Positions 48,780 to 57,736 are shown, counted from the stretch's first letter. The stretch: DNA of 64,000 nt from an uncultured Clostridia bacterium (GCA_934277615.1 CAKQUV010000003.1:62001-126000), one strand, 5' to 3'. Notes: generated by a model from the letters alone, not told the origin. Numbers and translations are program-made.

Positions 48780-50066
48780 TCAATACATATGCTTGTCGAG
48801 TTCTTCTTCGACATAAGCGTATTTTTTGACTTTGGGATTTTTGACGATTTTGCCGCGGAGGACGACCATTTTGGGATTGCGCAAATTTTCGATGTTTTCA
48901 AGAGGATTGCCATCGACCACCATAAAGTCTGCGGATTTGCCTTTTTCCACGCTGCCCGTGATATCGTCTATTTGCGCTATTTGGGCATTGACCATAGTTG
49001 CGGTGTGTATTGCCATAGCGTTGCTTGCGCCGAGGTACTTATGGAAGTACATAAGTTCGCGCCACATATCGTAATGTGTTACGAACGGGCAAGCGGTGTC
49101 TGTGCCAAGCCCCACGGGGATGCCGTTGTCAAGGCAGGTCTTTGCGCATTGAAGCATACCTTCAAATACCACTTCGCTGTTGATGCGGTGAAGTTCCGTT
49201 CCGCCGGATTTTTCGGGAGGGAAGAAACAAAGCGGAATGACGGGGGATATGGTGAGGATATGCGCGGAGCCGTTCTTTTTGAAAAGCTCGATTTCGTGAT
49301 CGGTTACTCTTCCGCCGTGTTCGATTGTATCAACGCCGCCTTCTAGCGCAACGGTTACGCCTTGCGGACTTTCTACGTGCGCAGCAACCTTGAATCCGAG
49401 TTTGTGCGCCTCGTCGCAACATGCTTTGACGATGTCGGGAGACATGCGCAGAACGCCCGGTTCGCCTTTTTCTTTTGCGTCGAGGATTCCGCCCGTTATC
49501 ATGAGTTTGATGAGGTCGGGTTTTGTCTTTGCGATTTCGTCAACGATTCTCGCGCCGTCCTCGGGGTTTTTCGCCTCGTAGGCGAGAAGTCCTGCCATAT
49601 GACCGTCTTTGACGGATACAGCCATATTGGAAGCGAGAATGCGGGGAGCCTTGATTTTGCCTGCCGCGCCGTTATCCCTGATTGCGGAATCGATGTCGTC
49701 AAGACCGCCCACCGTACGTATTGTCGTTACGCCCGACATAAGTTCGGTTTTTGCGTAAGCGGCGCACATTTTGTAGACGATATACTTGGTGAACTTGTGG
49801 CTCATAAGCTTGCGGACGGTTTCCTTATTTTGTTTTTTTGTGTCGCGAGGCATGCCGCTTCCGGGGAGGTGTACGTGCATATTGATAAGTCCCGGCAAGA
49901 GATACTTGCCTTGCAAATCCACGGTTTTGAGCCCTGCGAGTTTTGCCTTGTCGTCGGTGATGTCGGCAATCTTGCCGTTTTCCACTATGACGGACTTGCC
50001 CGTGATGACGTCCTCATCGAGCTTTCCCGTGATAATATTTGCGTTTATGATTGCATATTTATCCAT
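48780..50066 (-). CDS. Amidohydrolase, imidazolonepropionase/prolidase-like
   Basis: A 428-residue metal-dependent amidohydrolase. NMHVHLPG gives the first metal histidines, KLMITGG the bridging lysine, AHVES and IEHGG the next histidines and LGTDTAC the catalytic aspartate; a beta-sandwich flanks the barrel at both ends. Related enzymes cleave Xaa-Pro dipeptides or cyclic amides; the substrate cannot be read from sequence. The ATG at 50066 follows AAAAGGAGC on the minus strand. Confidence 0.9.
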   Translation of the reverse strand: MDKYAIINANIITGKLDEDVITGKSVIVENGKIADITDDKAKLAGLKTVDLQGKYLLPGLINMHVHLPGSGMPRDTKKQNKETVRKLMSHKFTKYIVYKMCAAYAKTELMSGVTTIRTVGGLDDIDSAIRDNGAAGKIKAPRILASNMAVSVKDGHMAGLLAYEAKNPEDGARIVDEIAKTKPDLIKLMITGGILDAKEKGEPGVLRMSPDIVKACCDEAHKLGFKVAAHVESPQGVTVALEGGVDTIEHGGRVTDHEIELFKKNGSAHILTISPVIPLCFFPPEKSGGTELHRINSEVVFEGMLQCAKTCLDNGIPVGLGTDTACPFVTHYDMWRELMYFHKYLGASNAMAIHTATMVNAQIAQIDDITGSVEKGKSADFMVVDGNPLENIENLRNPKMVVLRGKIVKNPKVKKYAYVEEELDKHMY

Positions 50067-50172
50067 AATCCGCTCCTTTTTGCATAGATAACTTGTTTTA
50101 TTATGAATATAATATACCCGTTTTGCCAAATTGGGAACTGTTTTTTGTATCGCAAAGCGCAAAATGTGCCGC

Positions 50173-50198
50173 TTTGATTTGCAAATTGCCAAATCAAA
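50173..50198. repeat. Intergenic inverted repeat
   Basis: TTTGATTTG pairs with CAAATCAAA (about 50173-50181 with 50190-50198). It lies just downstream of the P-type ATPase terminator and upstream of the amidohydrolase gene; role unknown. Confidence 0.45.
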
Positions 50199-50205
50199 AA
50201 GGACA

Positions 50206-50241
50206 TAAAAAATCCGCCGCCTGTTGTCTAAGGTGGCGGAT
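50206..50241 (-). terminator. Intrinsic terminator of the P-type ATPase gene
   Basis: ATCCGCCACC pairs with GGCGGCGGAT on the minus strand (50232-50241 with 50212-50221; one mismatch), followed by a T-run. Confidence 0.8.
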
Positions 50242-50261
50242 AGTGTTTGTCGATTGCGCGA

Positions 50262-52952
50262 TTATGCGGCAAGGCGTATACCTTTTTTCTTTCTCACTGC
50301 ACGCGCGATGACTTTTACAAGCTCAACAAGCGGAATTACGGTAACCGCAAGCGCAAGTGCGATGCCGTATTCCATTGCGTCGAGTTTGGCAAGTTCGAAA
50401 GCGTTGGCGAGGAAGGGAACTTCCACAACTATTGTGGTGAGAGCAAGCGATATCGCGCCTGCGCCCCAAAGCCACCAGTTTTGTTTCTTTATGGCAAATA
50501 TAGAGCCGTGGAGCGAGCGCATATTGAACGCATGGAAGATTTCCGCCATAGAGAGTGTGAGGAATGCCATTGACGAGCCTACGTCCGCAGGGGAGTATGC
50601 CGCGTTGGCGTGTTGCGGCATTTGCGCTATAACGTCGCGCCCGAGATAGAAGGACGCAAGAGTTATTGCGGTGAGGAATATGCCTTGATATGCGATTGCA
50701 ACGCCCATACCGTTTGCAAAAATGCCGTCTTTGGAATTTCTTGGCGGACGACTCATAATGTCCTTTTCAGGAGCCTCCATGCCCAGCGAGAGGGCGGGGA
50801 AACAGTCGGTTATAAGGTTTATCCAAAGAAGATGCGCCGGCTTGAATATGGTAAAGCCGAGCAAGGTTGCCATAAATATTGACAGCACTTCCGAGAGGTT
50901 GGACGCAAGCAAGAATTGGATGGATTTGCGGATGTTGTCGTAAATGCGTCTGCCTTCGCCTGCCGCCGCCACGATTGTCGCAAAGTTGTCGTCGGCAAGT
51001 ATCATATCCGCAACGTTTTTCGTAACGTCCGTGCCCGTGATGCCCATGCCCACGCCTATATCTGCGTTCTTGATTGACGGAGCGTCGTTTACGCCGTCGC
51101 CCGTCATTGCGGTGATGTAGCCTTTTGCTCTTAGCGCATTGACAATCCTTGTCTTGTGTTCGGGTTGTACGCGCGCATATACGGAATATTTTTCCACTTC
51201 GTTTGCAAAGTCCTCATCGCTGATTTTATCCAGTTCCGCACCCGTAATGGCTTGCGACGCGTCCGTGATTATTCCGAGTTGCATAGCGATTGCAACCGCC
51301 GTGTCTTTGTGGTCGCCGGTAATCATAATGGGGCGAATGCCTGCCTTGCGGCACTCTTCGATTGCAGGGAACACTTCGGGACGTACGGGGTCTATCATGC
51401 CCACAAGCCCCACAAAGCACATATCTTTTTCCATGCTTTCGGACGTGTAGTCGTCGGGCTCTTTGTTTAGCGCCTTTTGCGCCACGGCAAGCACGCGGAG
51501 CGCCTTGTCTGCCATAGCCTTGTTTTGAGCAAGTATTTCATCGCGTTTTTGCTCCGTAAGTTCCACAACTTTGCCGTTTTCATAAAAGTGAGTGCAACGC
51601 TTGATTATCTCGTCCGGAGCGCCTTTTGTGTATTGCAAAATTGCGCCGTTTTGGTCGCGATGAACGGTGGTCATCATCTTGCGCATGGAATCGAAAGGAA
51701 TCTCGCCTATGCGAGGGTAAAGCGCTTTTTGCTCGTTTTTGTCAAGCTCGAGTTTTGCGGCGTAATTGACAAGCGCGCACTCGGTCGGCTCGCCCGTTGC
51801 CTCGCCTTTTTCAACGTCATACTCCGCGTCCGAGCAGAGCGACATTGCGTTTGCAAGCAATTTTTCGTCGTCGCCGTAATGCTCGACTACGGTCATTTTG
51901 TTTTGGGTGAGTGTGCCAGTTTTGTCCGAGCAGATTATTTGAGTGCAGCCCAAAGTTTCCACTGCGGTGAGTTTGCGGATAATCGCGTTGCGCTTGGACA
52001 TATTGGTTACGCCGATGGACAAAACTATGGTAACCACCGTCGCAAGACCTTCCGGAATTGCCGCAACCGCAAGGGATACCGCAATCATAAACGTGTTGAG
52101 AATGGTGTTTGCCGTGTCGTTCATAAGCGTTTTGTCAACCGCCGCGCGAATGAGGCTGATTGCAAATATCACAACGCAAATGCCGATAACCATATAGGTA
52201 AGCACTTTGGAAAGTTGCGAAAGTTTTTGTTGAAGGGGAGTTTTGCCTTCTTTTGCGGTCTGCAAAGCGTCGGCGATTTTGCCCATTTCCGTGCTCATGC
52301 CCGTTCCGACTATAACGGCTTTGCCTCTGCCGTAAACTACGGTGCTGCCCATAAACACCATATTTTTTCTGTCGCCGAGGGGTACGTCCGCGCCGCCGTT
52401 GTCGATTGCGTCAACCGTTTTGATTACCGGTACGCTTTCGCCGGTGAGGGCGGCTTCTTCCACTTTCATGCTTGCGCACTCGATAATGCGCGCGTCGGCA
52501 GGCACTGCGTCGCCCGCTTCCAAAACTATAACGTCGCCGACAACCAAGTCCTCGCTCTTAACGACGACTATGCGCCCGTCGCGTATGACTTTTGAAGTGG
52601 CGGCGGCGATTTTTTGCAGTGCGTCGATTGCCTTTTCCGCCTTGCTCTCTTGAAGTACGCCCAAAACCGCGTTGATTATGACGACCGCCATAATAATTAT
52701 CACGTCTGTGGGGAACTCTTTGTTGAGCCCAGACATAACTGCGGATATGATTGCCGCAACTATGAGAATGAGCGTCATCGGCTCTATGAATTGCTTGAGA
52801 AAGCGCAATATCATAGGCTCTTTTTTGCCTTCTGCAAGCTTGTTCTTGCCTTGCGATTGCAGTCTTGTTTCTGCCTCTTGGGCGGTTAGTCCGTTTTCGC
52901 AGGATTTGACCTCATCAAAAACCTTTTCGACAGGTTGAGAATATGGTTTCAT
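50262..52952 (-). CDS. P-type cation-transporting ATPase (P2A type, probable Mn2+/Ca2+ export)
   Basis: An 896-residue ten-helix pump. The phosphorylated aspartate is D342 in SDKTGTLT; TGES (actuator), TGDHKDTAVAIA, and MTGDGVNDAP (hinge) are present; the N-terminus is the cation-ATPase N domain. The family is annotated as Ca2+ ATPases of the SERCA/PMCA type, but the 5' leader is a yybP-ykoY Mn2+ riboswitch, and homologues under this riboswitch are implicated in Mn2+ homeostasis. Manganese (or Mn/Ca) export is therefore the best inference. The ATG follows AAGGAGTATTT. Confidence 0.93.
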   Translation of the reverse strand: MKPYSQPVEKVFDEVKSCENGLTAQEAETRLQSQGKNKLAEGKKEPMILRFLKQFIEPMTLILIVAAIISAVMSGLNKEFPTDVIIIMAVVIINAVLGVLQESKAEKAIDALQKIAAATSKVIRDGRIVVVKSEDLVVGDVIVLEAGDAVPADARIIECASMKVEEAALTGESVPVIKTVDAIDNGGADVPLGDRKNMVFMGSTVVYGRGKAVIVGTGMSTEMGKIADALQTAKEGKTPLQQKLSQLSKVLTYMVIGICVVIFAISLIRAAVDKTLMNDTANTILNTFMIAVSLAVAAIPEGLATVVTIVLSIGVTNMSKRNAIIRKLTAVETLGCTQIICSDKTGTLTQNKMTVVEHYGDDEKLLANAMSLCSDAEYDVEKGEATGEPTECALVNYAAKLELDKNEQKALYPRIGEIPFDSMRKMMTTVHRDQNGAILQYTKGAPDEIIKRCTHFYENGKVVELTEQKRDEILAQNKAMADKALRVLAVAQKALNKEPDDYTSESMEKDMCFVGLVGMIDPVRPEVFPAIEECRKAGIRPIMITGDHKDTAVAIAMQLGIITDASQAITGAELDKISDEDFANEVEKYSVYARVQPEHKTRIVNALRAKGYITAMTGDGVNDAPSIKNADIGVGMGITGTDVTKNVADMILADDNFATIVAAAGEGRRIYDNIRKSIQFLLASNLSEVLSIFMATLLGFTIFKPAHLLWINLITDCFPALSLGMEAPEKDIMSRPPRNSKDGIFANGMGVAIAYQGIFLTAITLASFYLGRDVIAQMPQHANAAYSPADVGSSMAFLTLSMAEIFHAFNMRSLHGSIFAIKKQNWWLWGAGAISLALTTIVVEVPFLANAFELAKLDAMEYGIALALAVTVIPLVELVKVIARAVRKKKGIRLAA

Positions 52953-52989
52953 AAATACTCCTTATCTGGTATATATGTCTTTTTCTATT

Positions 52990-53103
52990 AAAAAAGACTT
53001 ACCCGAAAACGGATAAGTCTCATCATTCAAAATAAAACCGGAGCGAGATGCTCGTGTTAGCGATTTTATTACACCGAGGGTGCCGATTACTCCCTTATGT
53101 TGT
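52990..53103 (-). promoter_or_regulatory. yybP-ykoY (manganese) riboswitch with terminator platform
   Basis: On the minus strand the leader has AUAAG (53098-53094) pairing with CUUAU (53017-53013) as P1, the conserved GGGAGUA loop just after it, an inner AAAAUCGCUAAC...CGCUCCGGUUUU stem matching the class core (AAAGUCGUCAAU...CUCACCGGCUUU in the Lactococcus example), and a UGAGACUUAUCC 3' end. A terminator GACTTATCCG-TTTT-CGGGTAAGTC plus T-run (53019-52990) shares the P1 3' strand, so metal binding should prevent termination and switch the pump gene on. Confidence 0.85.
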
Positions 53104-53109
53104 AAGCCG

Positions 53110-53138
53110 ATTGTATCAAATACTTTTGCCTCTGTCAA
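53110..53138 (-). promoter_or_regulatory. Sigma-A promoter of the riboswitch/ATPase transcript
   Basis: On the minus strand TTGACA (53138-53133), 17-bp spacer, TACAAT (53115-53110). Transcription would begin at about 53103, just before the aptamer. It lies beside the end of the thioesterase gene. Confidence 0.85.
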
Positions 53139-53144
53139 CGACTT

Positions 53145-53900
53145 TTATCGTTGAATTTGCGCGAATTTTGCCGTAAGCTCGAAGCACGGATTGCCCTCGG
53201 AAAAACCGATAAGGGTGAGATCGTCGCCTTTTTGAGTGTATTTGAGCGTAACGGTCTGACCGAGTTTGATTTCCGATTTGTATTCGATTTCGAGCGAGCG
53301 AAACTCGTGATCTTTGAGGTATTCCGCGCCGAGCAAGTCCTCTGTTTCGTCTATGTACTTGCTGTTGTTCATATGCCCGTTGATGTCCACCTGACTGTAT
53401 GAAACGACAAACGATTTTTCGTTTTCTTGCTCGCCGAGCGCAACGCCGCATGAAAGACCAATGATAGGCTCGATATCGGGGGCGGGTACTTCCACTCCGT
53501 ACGTTTCGGGAAACACCATGTGGCGAGATTCCTCGTCCATAAGCAGCCACACGGCGCTTGCGCGCATAAGCACGTTGCCGTCTTTGTCGCGCATCTCGTA
53601 ATAGCGAGGGAAGAGCACTCGCATTGTTTTTCCCGCCCAGCTCGTCAGAGTGATTTCGTCATCGTAAGAGGGGAGCGACTCTATCTCGAGTTTTATCCTC
53701 GCAACCACCCACAAGGCGCCTTTATCGAGCGTCTTTGCTCTGCCTGCGCCTAGTGCTTCTGTGTGAGCAATGGATATCTCCTGTATCATGCGCATAAGGG
53801 TGGACGGGCGTAAACTGCGATACATGGTTACGTCGTCGGCAAGAAGCTTTTTATGCACGGTATATATTAAATCTTGTGTTTTATCCATACGATTTTGCAT
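53145..53900 (-). CDS. Acyl-ACP thioesterase
   Basis: A 251-residue double-hotdog enzyme of the acyl-ACP thioesterase (FatA/FatB-like) family, releasing fatty acids from acyl carrier protein. Family features: YTVHKKLLADDVTMY start, LWVVARIKLEIE, and a later VSYSQVDINGHMNNSKY block with the catalytic Asn/His region. It is last in a ligase-ACP-thioesterase operon, consistent with acting on the ACP encoded just upstream. The start is uncertain (53933 TTG, 53900 ATG or 53888 ATG); none has a good ribosome site and I chose the middle ATG. Confidence 0.85.
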   Translation of the reverse strand: MQNRMDKTQDLIYTVHKKLLADDVTMYRSLRPSTLMRMIQEISIAHTEALGAGRAKTLDKGALWVVARIKLEIESLPSYDDEITLTSWAGKTMRVLFPRYYEMRDKDGNVLMRASAVWLLMDEESRHMVFPETYGVEVPAPDIEPIIGLSCGVALGEQENEKSFVVSYSQVDINGHMNNSKYIDETEDLLGAEYLKDHEFRSLEIEYKSEIKLGQTVTLKYTQKGDDLTLIGFSEGNPCFELTAKFAQIQR

Positions 53901-53937
53901 TATAAAACGTCGATTGTGCGATTTGGCTTGCAATTGC

Positions 53938-54189
53938 TCATTTGGTTGCCATGTCGTAAACGGTATCTACCACTTCGCCGACGGTGCGCAGTTTTATCCA
54001 TACTTTGTCGGGAATCTTTATGCCGTAGTCGCTCTCGAGCGTACATACGATATAGATGTAGTTGAGCGATTCGTAACCCTTGGAATTGATAGGAGTTTCA
54101 CGTGTGATTTCCGCATTTGCGAGGGTGGGAACGTATTGTTTTACAAGCTTTGTAAGATTGTCTTGAATTTCTTGTTTTGTTACTTGCAT
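53938..54189 (-). CDS. Acyl carrier protein
   Basis: An 83-residue carrier protein with the four-helix ACP pattern. The phosphopantetheine serine is in GYESLNYIYI (ESL replacing the usual DSL). AAGGAG precedes the ATG on the minus strand. Placed between an AMP-forming ligase and an acyl-ACP thioesterase, and lacking the usual fab gene neighbours, it is likely a dedicated rather than a housekeeping ACP. Confidence 0.9.
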   Translation of the reverse strand: MQVTKQEIQDNLTKLVKQYVPTLANAEITRETPINSKGYESLNYIYIVCTLESDYGIKIPDKVWIKLRTVGEVVDTVYDMATK

Positions 54190-54212
54190 AATTACTCCTT
54201 TATGTCTGCTCT

Positions 54213-55568
54213 TTATTTGAGTGCCCAGCGTTTGATTTTGCCCGTAGCGGTTTTTTCGAGCGCATGAGGCAATATACATACGTCGGCTATTTGTTGGTCG
54301 AACGGTTTGGTTTTGTTGAAAGCGGATACCTTTTCTTGAACGCTGTTTTTGTCTGTATCGCCGTCTTTGTCGCCGACGAAAAGCGTTACGCAGCCGTCTT
54401 TCATGTTGAGTGCGATATCGTCTAAACCCAGCGCTTTTCTAAGGTCGGTTTCCCATTCTGCAAGGTAGATTTTGGTGCCGTTTTCAAGCACGAGAATATC
54501 TTTTTTGCGCCCCGTAATATAAAGGTTGCCGTCCTCGTCGAATTTGCCGAGGTCGCCCGAGTGAAATACGCCGTTTTGCAGCACAGCGTCCGTTGCCGAT
54601 TGATTTTTGTAATAACCCTTCATTATGCATTTGGGGCATTCTATAAGTATTTCGCCGTCGTCCGCAAGCGTGATTTTATCGTCCGGACATACGGACATCG
54701 CGAACGGATTTTTTCCGCAACTTATGGCTACGCCGCTGGACGTTTCCGTAAGTCCGTATCCGAAACGCACTTCTATTCCTTTTGCCTTGACCGCTTGCAA
54801 AATCTGCTCGTTTGCAGGACCTGCGCCTACGAGTATCATGCGCAATCCGTCGTTGAGAGCGTCAAACCCAACCATAAATTTGAGGATTGACGGCACGACG
54901 GATATGATTGTCGGATTGAAATATTTTGCGTCGAAGGGGATATAGCGCATGCCTCTTGTCAAGGATATGCACGCGCCTTGCGAAAGCGGCCAGAGCATTG
55001 CGCACACAAAGCCGAACACGTGAGTGAGGGGAAGCACGCAAAGCAGATTGTCGTTTTGATTGCAAGGACATTTTTCCTGTCCGTTCCATGCGCTTGCGCA
55101 TAGAGATTCGGAAGTGAGAACGACCGCTTTGGACGATTCCGTCGTTCCCGAAGTGAAGAAGAGAATATCGCCCTCGCCGTCCGCTTTTTTGACAGATTGC
55201 GGACAGGTTTTTAAAGCGTTTTTATAGGGCGCCGTGATATCGTCCGTAAGAATTGTTTCCACATCTGTTGCAAGCACGCATTTTTGAAGGGCGGCGGCGT
55301 CCGACATAGCGTCGAGGAGCACCGTTTGCTTGCCTGCAATCACGCACGCGAACATATCTATAATCCACTTTGCGGACGGAGCCTGAAGTATGCCTATGCA
55401 GTTTTCTTTGAGGGCTGCCGCTTCTTGCGCGCGGCGGCATACGCAGTCGTAAAGCTCGGCATACGTAATATTGCAAAAAGTGCCGTTATTATCGTAGCGC
55501 AATGCGACGTTTTCGCCGTATTTTTCTGCACAGTGACTCAAAAGTTGTTCGAAAGACTCAAATTTCAT
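54213..55568 (-). CDS. AMP-dependent acyl/aryl-ACP (CoA) ligase
   Basis: A 451-residue ANL-superfamily adenylating enzyme. The P-loop FTSGTTESSKAV, the YGLTETSSG (A5), the GDLGKFDEDGNLYITGRKKD (A7-A8) and the catalytic lysine of the C-terminal domain in TGKIKRW are present. The N-terminal part is somewhat short for the family. Its partner is probably the ACP 23 bp downstream, loading an acyl or aryl group; the thioesterase would release it. No ketosynthase is nearby, so chain extension must happen elsewhere or not at all. The ATG at 55568 follows AGGCGA. Confidence 0.88.
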   Translation of the reverse strand: MKFESFEQLLSHCAEKYGENVALRYDNNGTFCNITYAELYDCVCRRAQEAAALKENCIGILQAPSAKWIIDMFACVIAGKQTVLLDAMSDAAALQKCVLATDVETILTDDITAPYKNALKTCPQSVKKADGEGDILFFTSGTTESSKAVVLTSESLCASAWNGQEKCPCNQNDNLLCVLPLTHVFGFVCAMLWPLSQGACISLTRGMRYIPFDAKYFNPTIISVVPSILKFMVGFDALNDGLRMILVGAGPANEQILQAVKAKGIEVRFGYGLTETSSGVAISCGKNPFAMSVCPDDKITLADDGEILIECPKCIMKGYYKNQSATDAVLQNGVFHSGDLGKFDEDGNLYITGRKKDILVLENGTKIYLAEWETDLRKALGLDDIALNMKDGCVTLFVGDKDGDTDKNSVQEKVSAFNKTKPFDQQIADVCILPHALEKTATGKIKRWALK

Positions 55569-55590
55569 ATTCGCCTCGCTTGTCGAGTAT

Positions 55591-55619
55591 ATTATATCAC
55601 GCCTATGTCGCAATGTGAA
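55591..55619 (-). promoter_or_regulatory. Promoter of the ligase-ACP-thioesterase operon
   Basis: On the minus strand TTCACA (55619-55614), 17-bp spacer, TATAAT (55596-55591). Confidence 0.75.
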
Positions 55620-55641
55620 TAGCAAATCGACAAATTAATAA

Positions 55642-55659
55642 AAAAATATCGATATTTTT
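55642..55659. promoter_or_regulatory. Perfect 18-bp palindrome between divergent promoters
   Basis: AAAAATATCGATATTTTT stands midway between the divergent promoters at 55591-55619 (minus) and 55670-55697 (plus). It is a good candidate for a shared operator. Confidence 0.6.
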
Positions 55660-55669
55660 CATTAAAGTA

Positions 55670-55697
55670 TTTACATTAAAGAAAATAGTGGTATAAT
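55670..55697 (+). promoter_or_regulatory. Promoter of the FAD oxidoreductase gene
   Basis: TTTACA (55670-55675), 16-bp spacer, TATAAT (55692-55697). Confidence 0.75.
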
Positions 55698-55748
55698 ATG
55701 ATTAAACAAATTGTAAGTTTATTACTTGCAAAATCTAAGGAGATTATT

Positions 55749-57104
55749 ATGGCAAAGAACGAAAAGATTTGTATCATCGGCGCAGGTCCTGCGGGATTGA
55801 GCGCGGCAGTACATCTTGAGAAGAATGGTTACACCGATTACGCTATTCTCGAAAGAGAAGATCACGTCGGCGGCAAATGCCACTCCCCGTATCACGATGG
55901 AAAGAGATTTGAGATGGGCGCAATTATGGGTTGCCCGACGTACTATGCGGTTCACGAGCTTGAATTGTTTGGCGGTGTAGATCACAACGGTCCGAAACTC
56001 GAACGTGCGTATCGCAGAAAAAACGGTAAAGAATACGATCCGTTCAACCCCAAGAAAAATCCGTTCCTCATTCCTCACCTTTTGAGAGTCAAATCCCAAG
56101 TCAAAAAACTCGGCACGCTTCTCGCAACCAAATACAAGGGATATGAATACACCGGCCATAAGGGTGTTGCAGAGGGCAAATACGACGGTTACGACCCCGT
56201 AACGGGCGAACATGTAGTGGGTGAAAACCCCAACCTCAAAGACCTCTCGATGAACTTCACAGATTTCTGCAAACTCAACAAAGTTGAACTTGCACAAGAG
56301 ATTTGGATCGGACCTTACACCGCATTTGGTTACGGTTTCTTCGACGAGATTCCTGCGGCATACGTCGTCAAATATCTTGACTTTGCAACTGCAATGTACT
56401 TTGTCAACAAAGATTTGTGGACGTGGAAAGACGGCACGCAAAGCATTTACGAAGCAGTAAACGCAAAACTTCAACATCCTGCACGCCTCAACGTCAACAT
56501 CACCAAAGTAACTCGTGAAAACGGCAAAGTCCAAGTCTATATCGGCGAAGATATGGAAGAGTATGACAAGATCATAGTTACGGCGCCTCTTCAATATTTG
56601 CCCAACTACTTTGACGCGACCGAGCAAGAGAAAGCGCTCTTTGCAAAGATCGATTACGAGCGCTACGACGTTACCGCAATCACTTGCAAGAAAGGCACGT
56701 ATTATCCCGATATGTCCGGCTACCTCTTCGACAACATGGTTCCCGAAAGAATCGGTCATCTCATGGTGTTCTATCACAGATGGAAGAACGAGCCCAACCA
56801 AGTCCTCACAACTTACGTCTTGCGTAACCACAAGGGTAAGGAACTCAAATCTTACGACGAAGCAAAGAAGATGGCTTGGGACGATATGAAACTTTGCGGT
56901 ATCGATATGGACAAATGCGTCTACGAGAGAAAGTGGTATTATTTCCCGCACGTCTTTGAAAAAGACTACGCCGACGGTTGGTATGACAAAGTCGAATCTA
57001 TGCAAGGCAACCTCAACACCTACTATGCAGGTGAAATTATGAGCTTTGGCGATATGGAAGAGACTGTGCAATACTCCAAAGATTTGGTCGCCCGCTTCTT
57101 TTAA
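55749..57104 (+). CDS. FAD-dependent oxidoreductase (amine oxidase/desaturase-like)
   Basis: A 451-residue flavoprotein. The Rossmann motif GAGPAG (about 11-16) with the acidic end in LEREDHVGGKC is the FAD-binding signature of the NAD(P)-binding/flavin amine oxidase group, which also includes phytoene desaturase and protoporphyrinogen oxidase. The C-terminal substrate domain ends in a GEIMSFGDMEETVQYS flavin-contact segment. Reaction unknown; adjacency to, and a shared palindrome with, the ligase-ACP-thioesterase operon suggests an acyl or aryl substrate. AAGGAGATT precedes the ATG. The last bases form the outer arm of element R3. Confidence 0.82.
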   Translation: MAKNEKICIIGAGPAGLSAAVHLEKNGYTDYAILEREDHVGGKCHSPYHDGKRFEMGAIMGCPTYYAVHELELFGGVDHNGPKLERAYRRKNGKEYDPFNPKKNPFLIPHLLRVKSQVKKLGTLLATKYKGYEYTGHKGVAEGKYDGYDPVTGEHVVGENPNLKDLSMNFTDFCKLNKVELAQEIWIGPYTAFGYGFFDEIPAAYVVKYLDFATAMYFVNKDLWTWKDGTQSIYEAVNAKLQHPARLNVNITKVTRENGKVQVYIGEDMEEYDKIIVTAPLQYLPNYFDATEQEKALFAKIDYERYDVTAITCKKGTYYPDMSGYLFDNMVPERIGHLMVFYHRWKNEPNQVLTTYVLRNHKGKELKSYDEAKKMAWDDMKLCGIDMDKCVYERKWYYFPHVFEKDYADGWYDKVESMQGNLNTYYAGEIMSFGDMEETVQYSKDLVARFF

Positions 57105-57227
57105 GGCTGTCAAATAGCGAATAACTACGTCTGAGCCACGCCTCGACAACTCATTTACGATTAGTAAATTAGGGTTGCCGAGAGCGTGGCTCTTTCTTGT
57201 TCTTCATCTATTTGACAGCCTTAAAAG
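57098..57227. repeat. Nested-hairpin element R3
   Basis: Outer arms 57098-57117 and 57208-57227 pair perfectly over 20 bp; the left arm includes the end of the FAD oxidoreductase reading frame and its stop. Conserved strands: CGAATAACTACGTC and TTTCTTGTTCTTCAT. Middle stem GAGCCACGC with GCGTGGCTC (plus CTCG/CGAG); apical stem CAAC/ATTTAC with GTAAAT/GTTG, as in R2. Confidence 0.85.
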
Positions 57228-57250
57228 TAAACGCGCGGTGGAGGGGATAC

Positions 57251-57480
57251 TTATTAACGGAATGTGTCTATTTGGAGCGCACTTATAAACGGTATGTGTA
57301 ACTTCGAGGACGAAACTCGAACCGCAAGGCGGTGAGCGGATAAGCGCCGAGCTTGACGATTAGTACAAGTGAGCCAACGAGTGTTGTTCTTTTCGTTGGC
57401 GAACGAGAGACATAACGAGGGGACGATACCTATCTATGCGAGTGCCGTTGTCTCCTCCGCGAGCGACGGATAATGTTGTA
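57251..57480. repeat. Structured element B (candidate ncRNA or relic)
   Basis: Second copy of the unidentified element, with the ordered blocks listed under element A and 65-80% identity inside them. It also has a duplicated ATAAACGGTATGTG-like block at its start. Own stems: ACCGC-AAG-GCGGT, CCAACGA with TCGTTGG, CCGT...ACGG. Further inverted repeats follow (57525-57542; 57591-57608). The whole 57105-57664 stretch is without a convincing gene. Confidence 0.6.
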
Positions 57481-57664
57481 AAGAAATGCCCCTATACGAG
57501 TGGTCGGGCGCGACGCGTTAAGCGACACATTCGGTGAATGTGTTGTAGCCAAAGCGAACAAGGCGGATTGCGGTGCGCAAACGCCGAAGTGGACATGCCG
57601 GCGTGTCCGGAAAGAGGGGGTATTGTATTTAGAGGAGTTACGACGCACTTAATTAGAAAAACAA

Positions 57665-57689
57665 AAACGCTCGCGAAGTGCGAGCGTTT
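57665..57689 (-). terminator. Intrinsic terminator of the HAD phosphatase gene
   Basis: AAACGCTCGC pairs with GCGAGCGTTT (57665-57674 with 57680-57689); the T-run is on the minus strand. Confidence 0.85.
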
Positions 57690-57736
57690 AATTGAATATT
57701 CCATATTCTTAATATCTTATATTATTACCAAAACTT

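Noticed and set aside
53013..53098. M-box or NiCo riboswitch upstream of the P-type ATPase
   Set aside because: The conserved loop and core match yybP-ykoY, not the longer M-box or the NiCo four-way junction.
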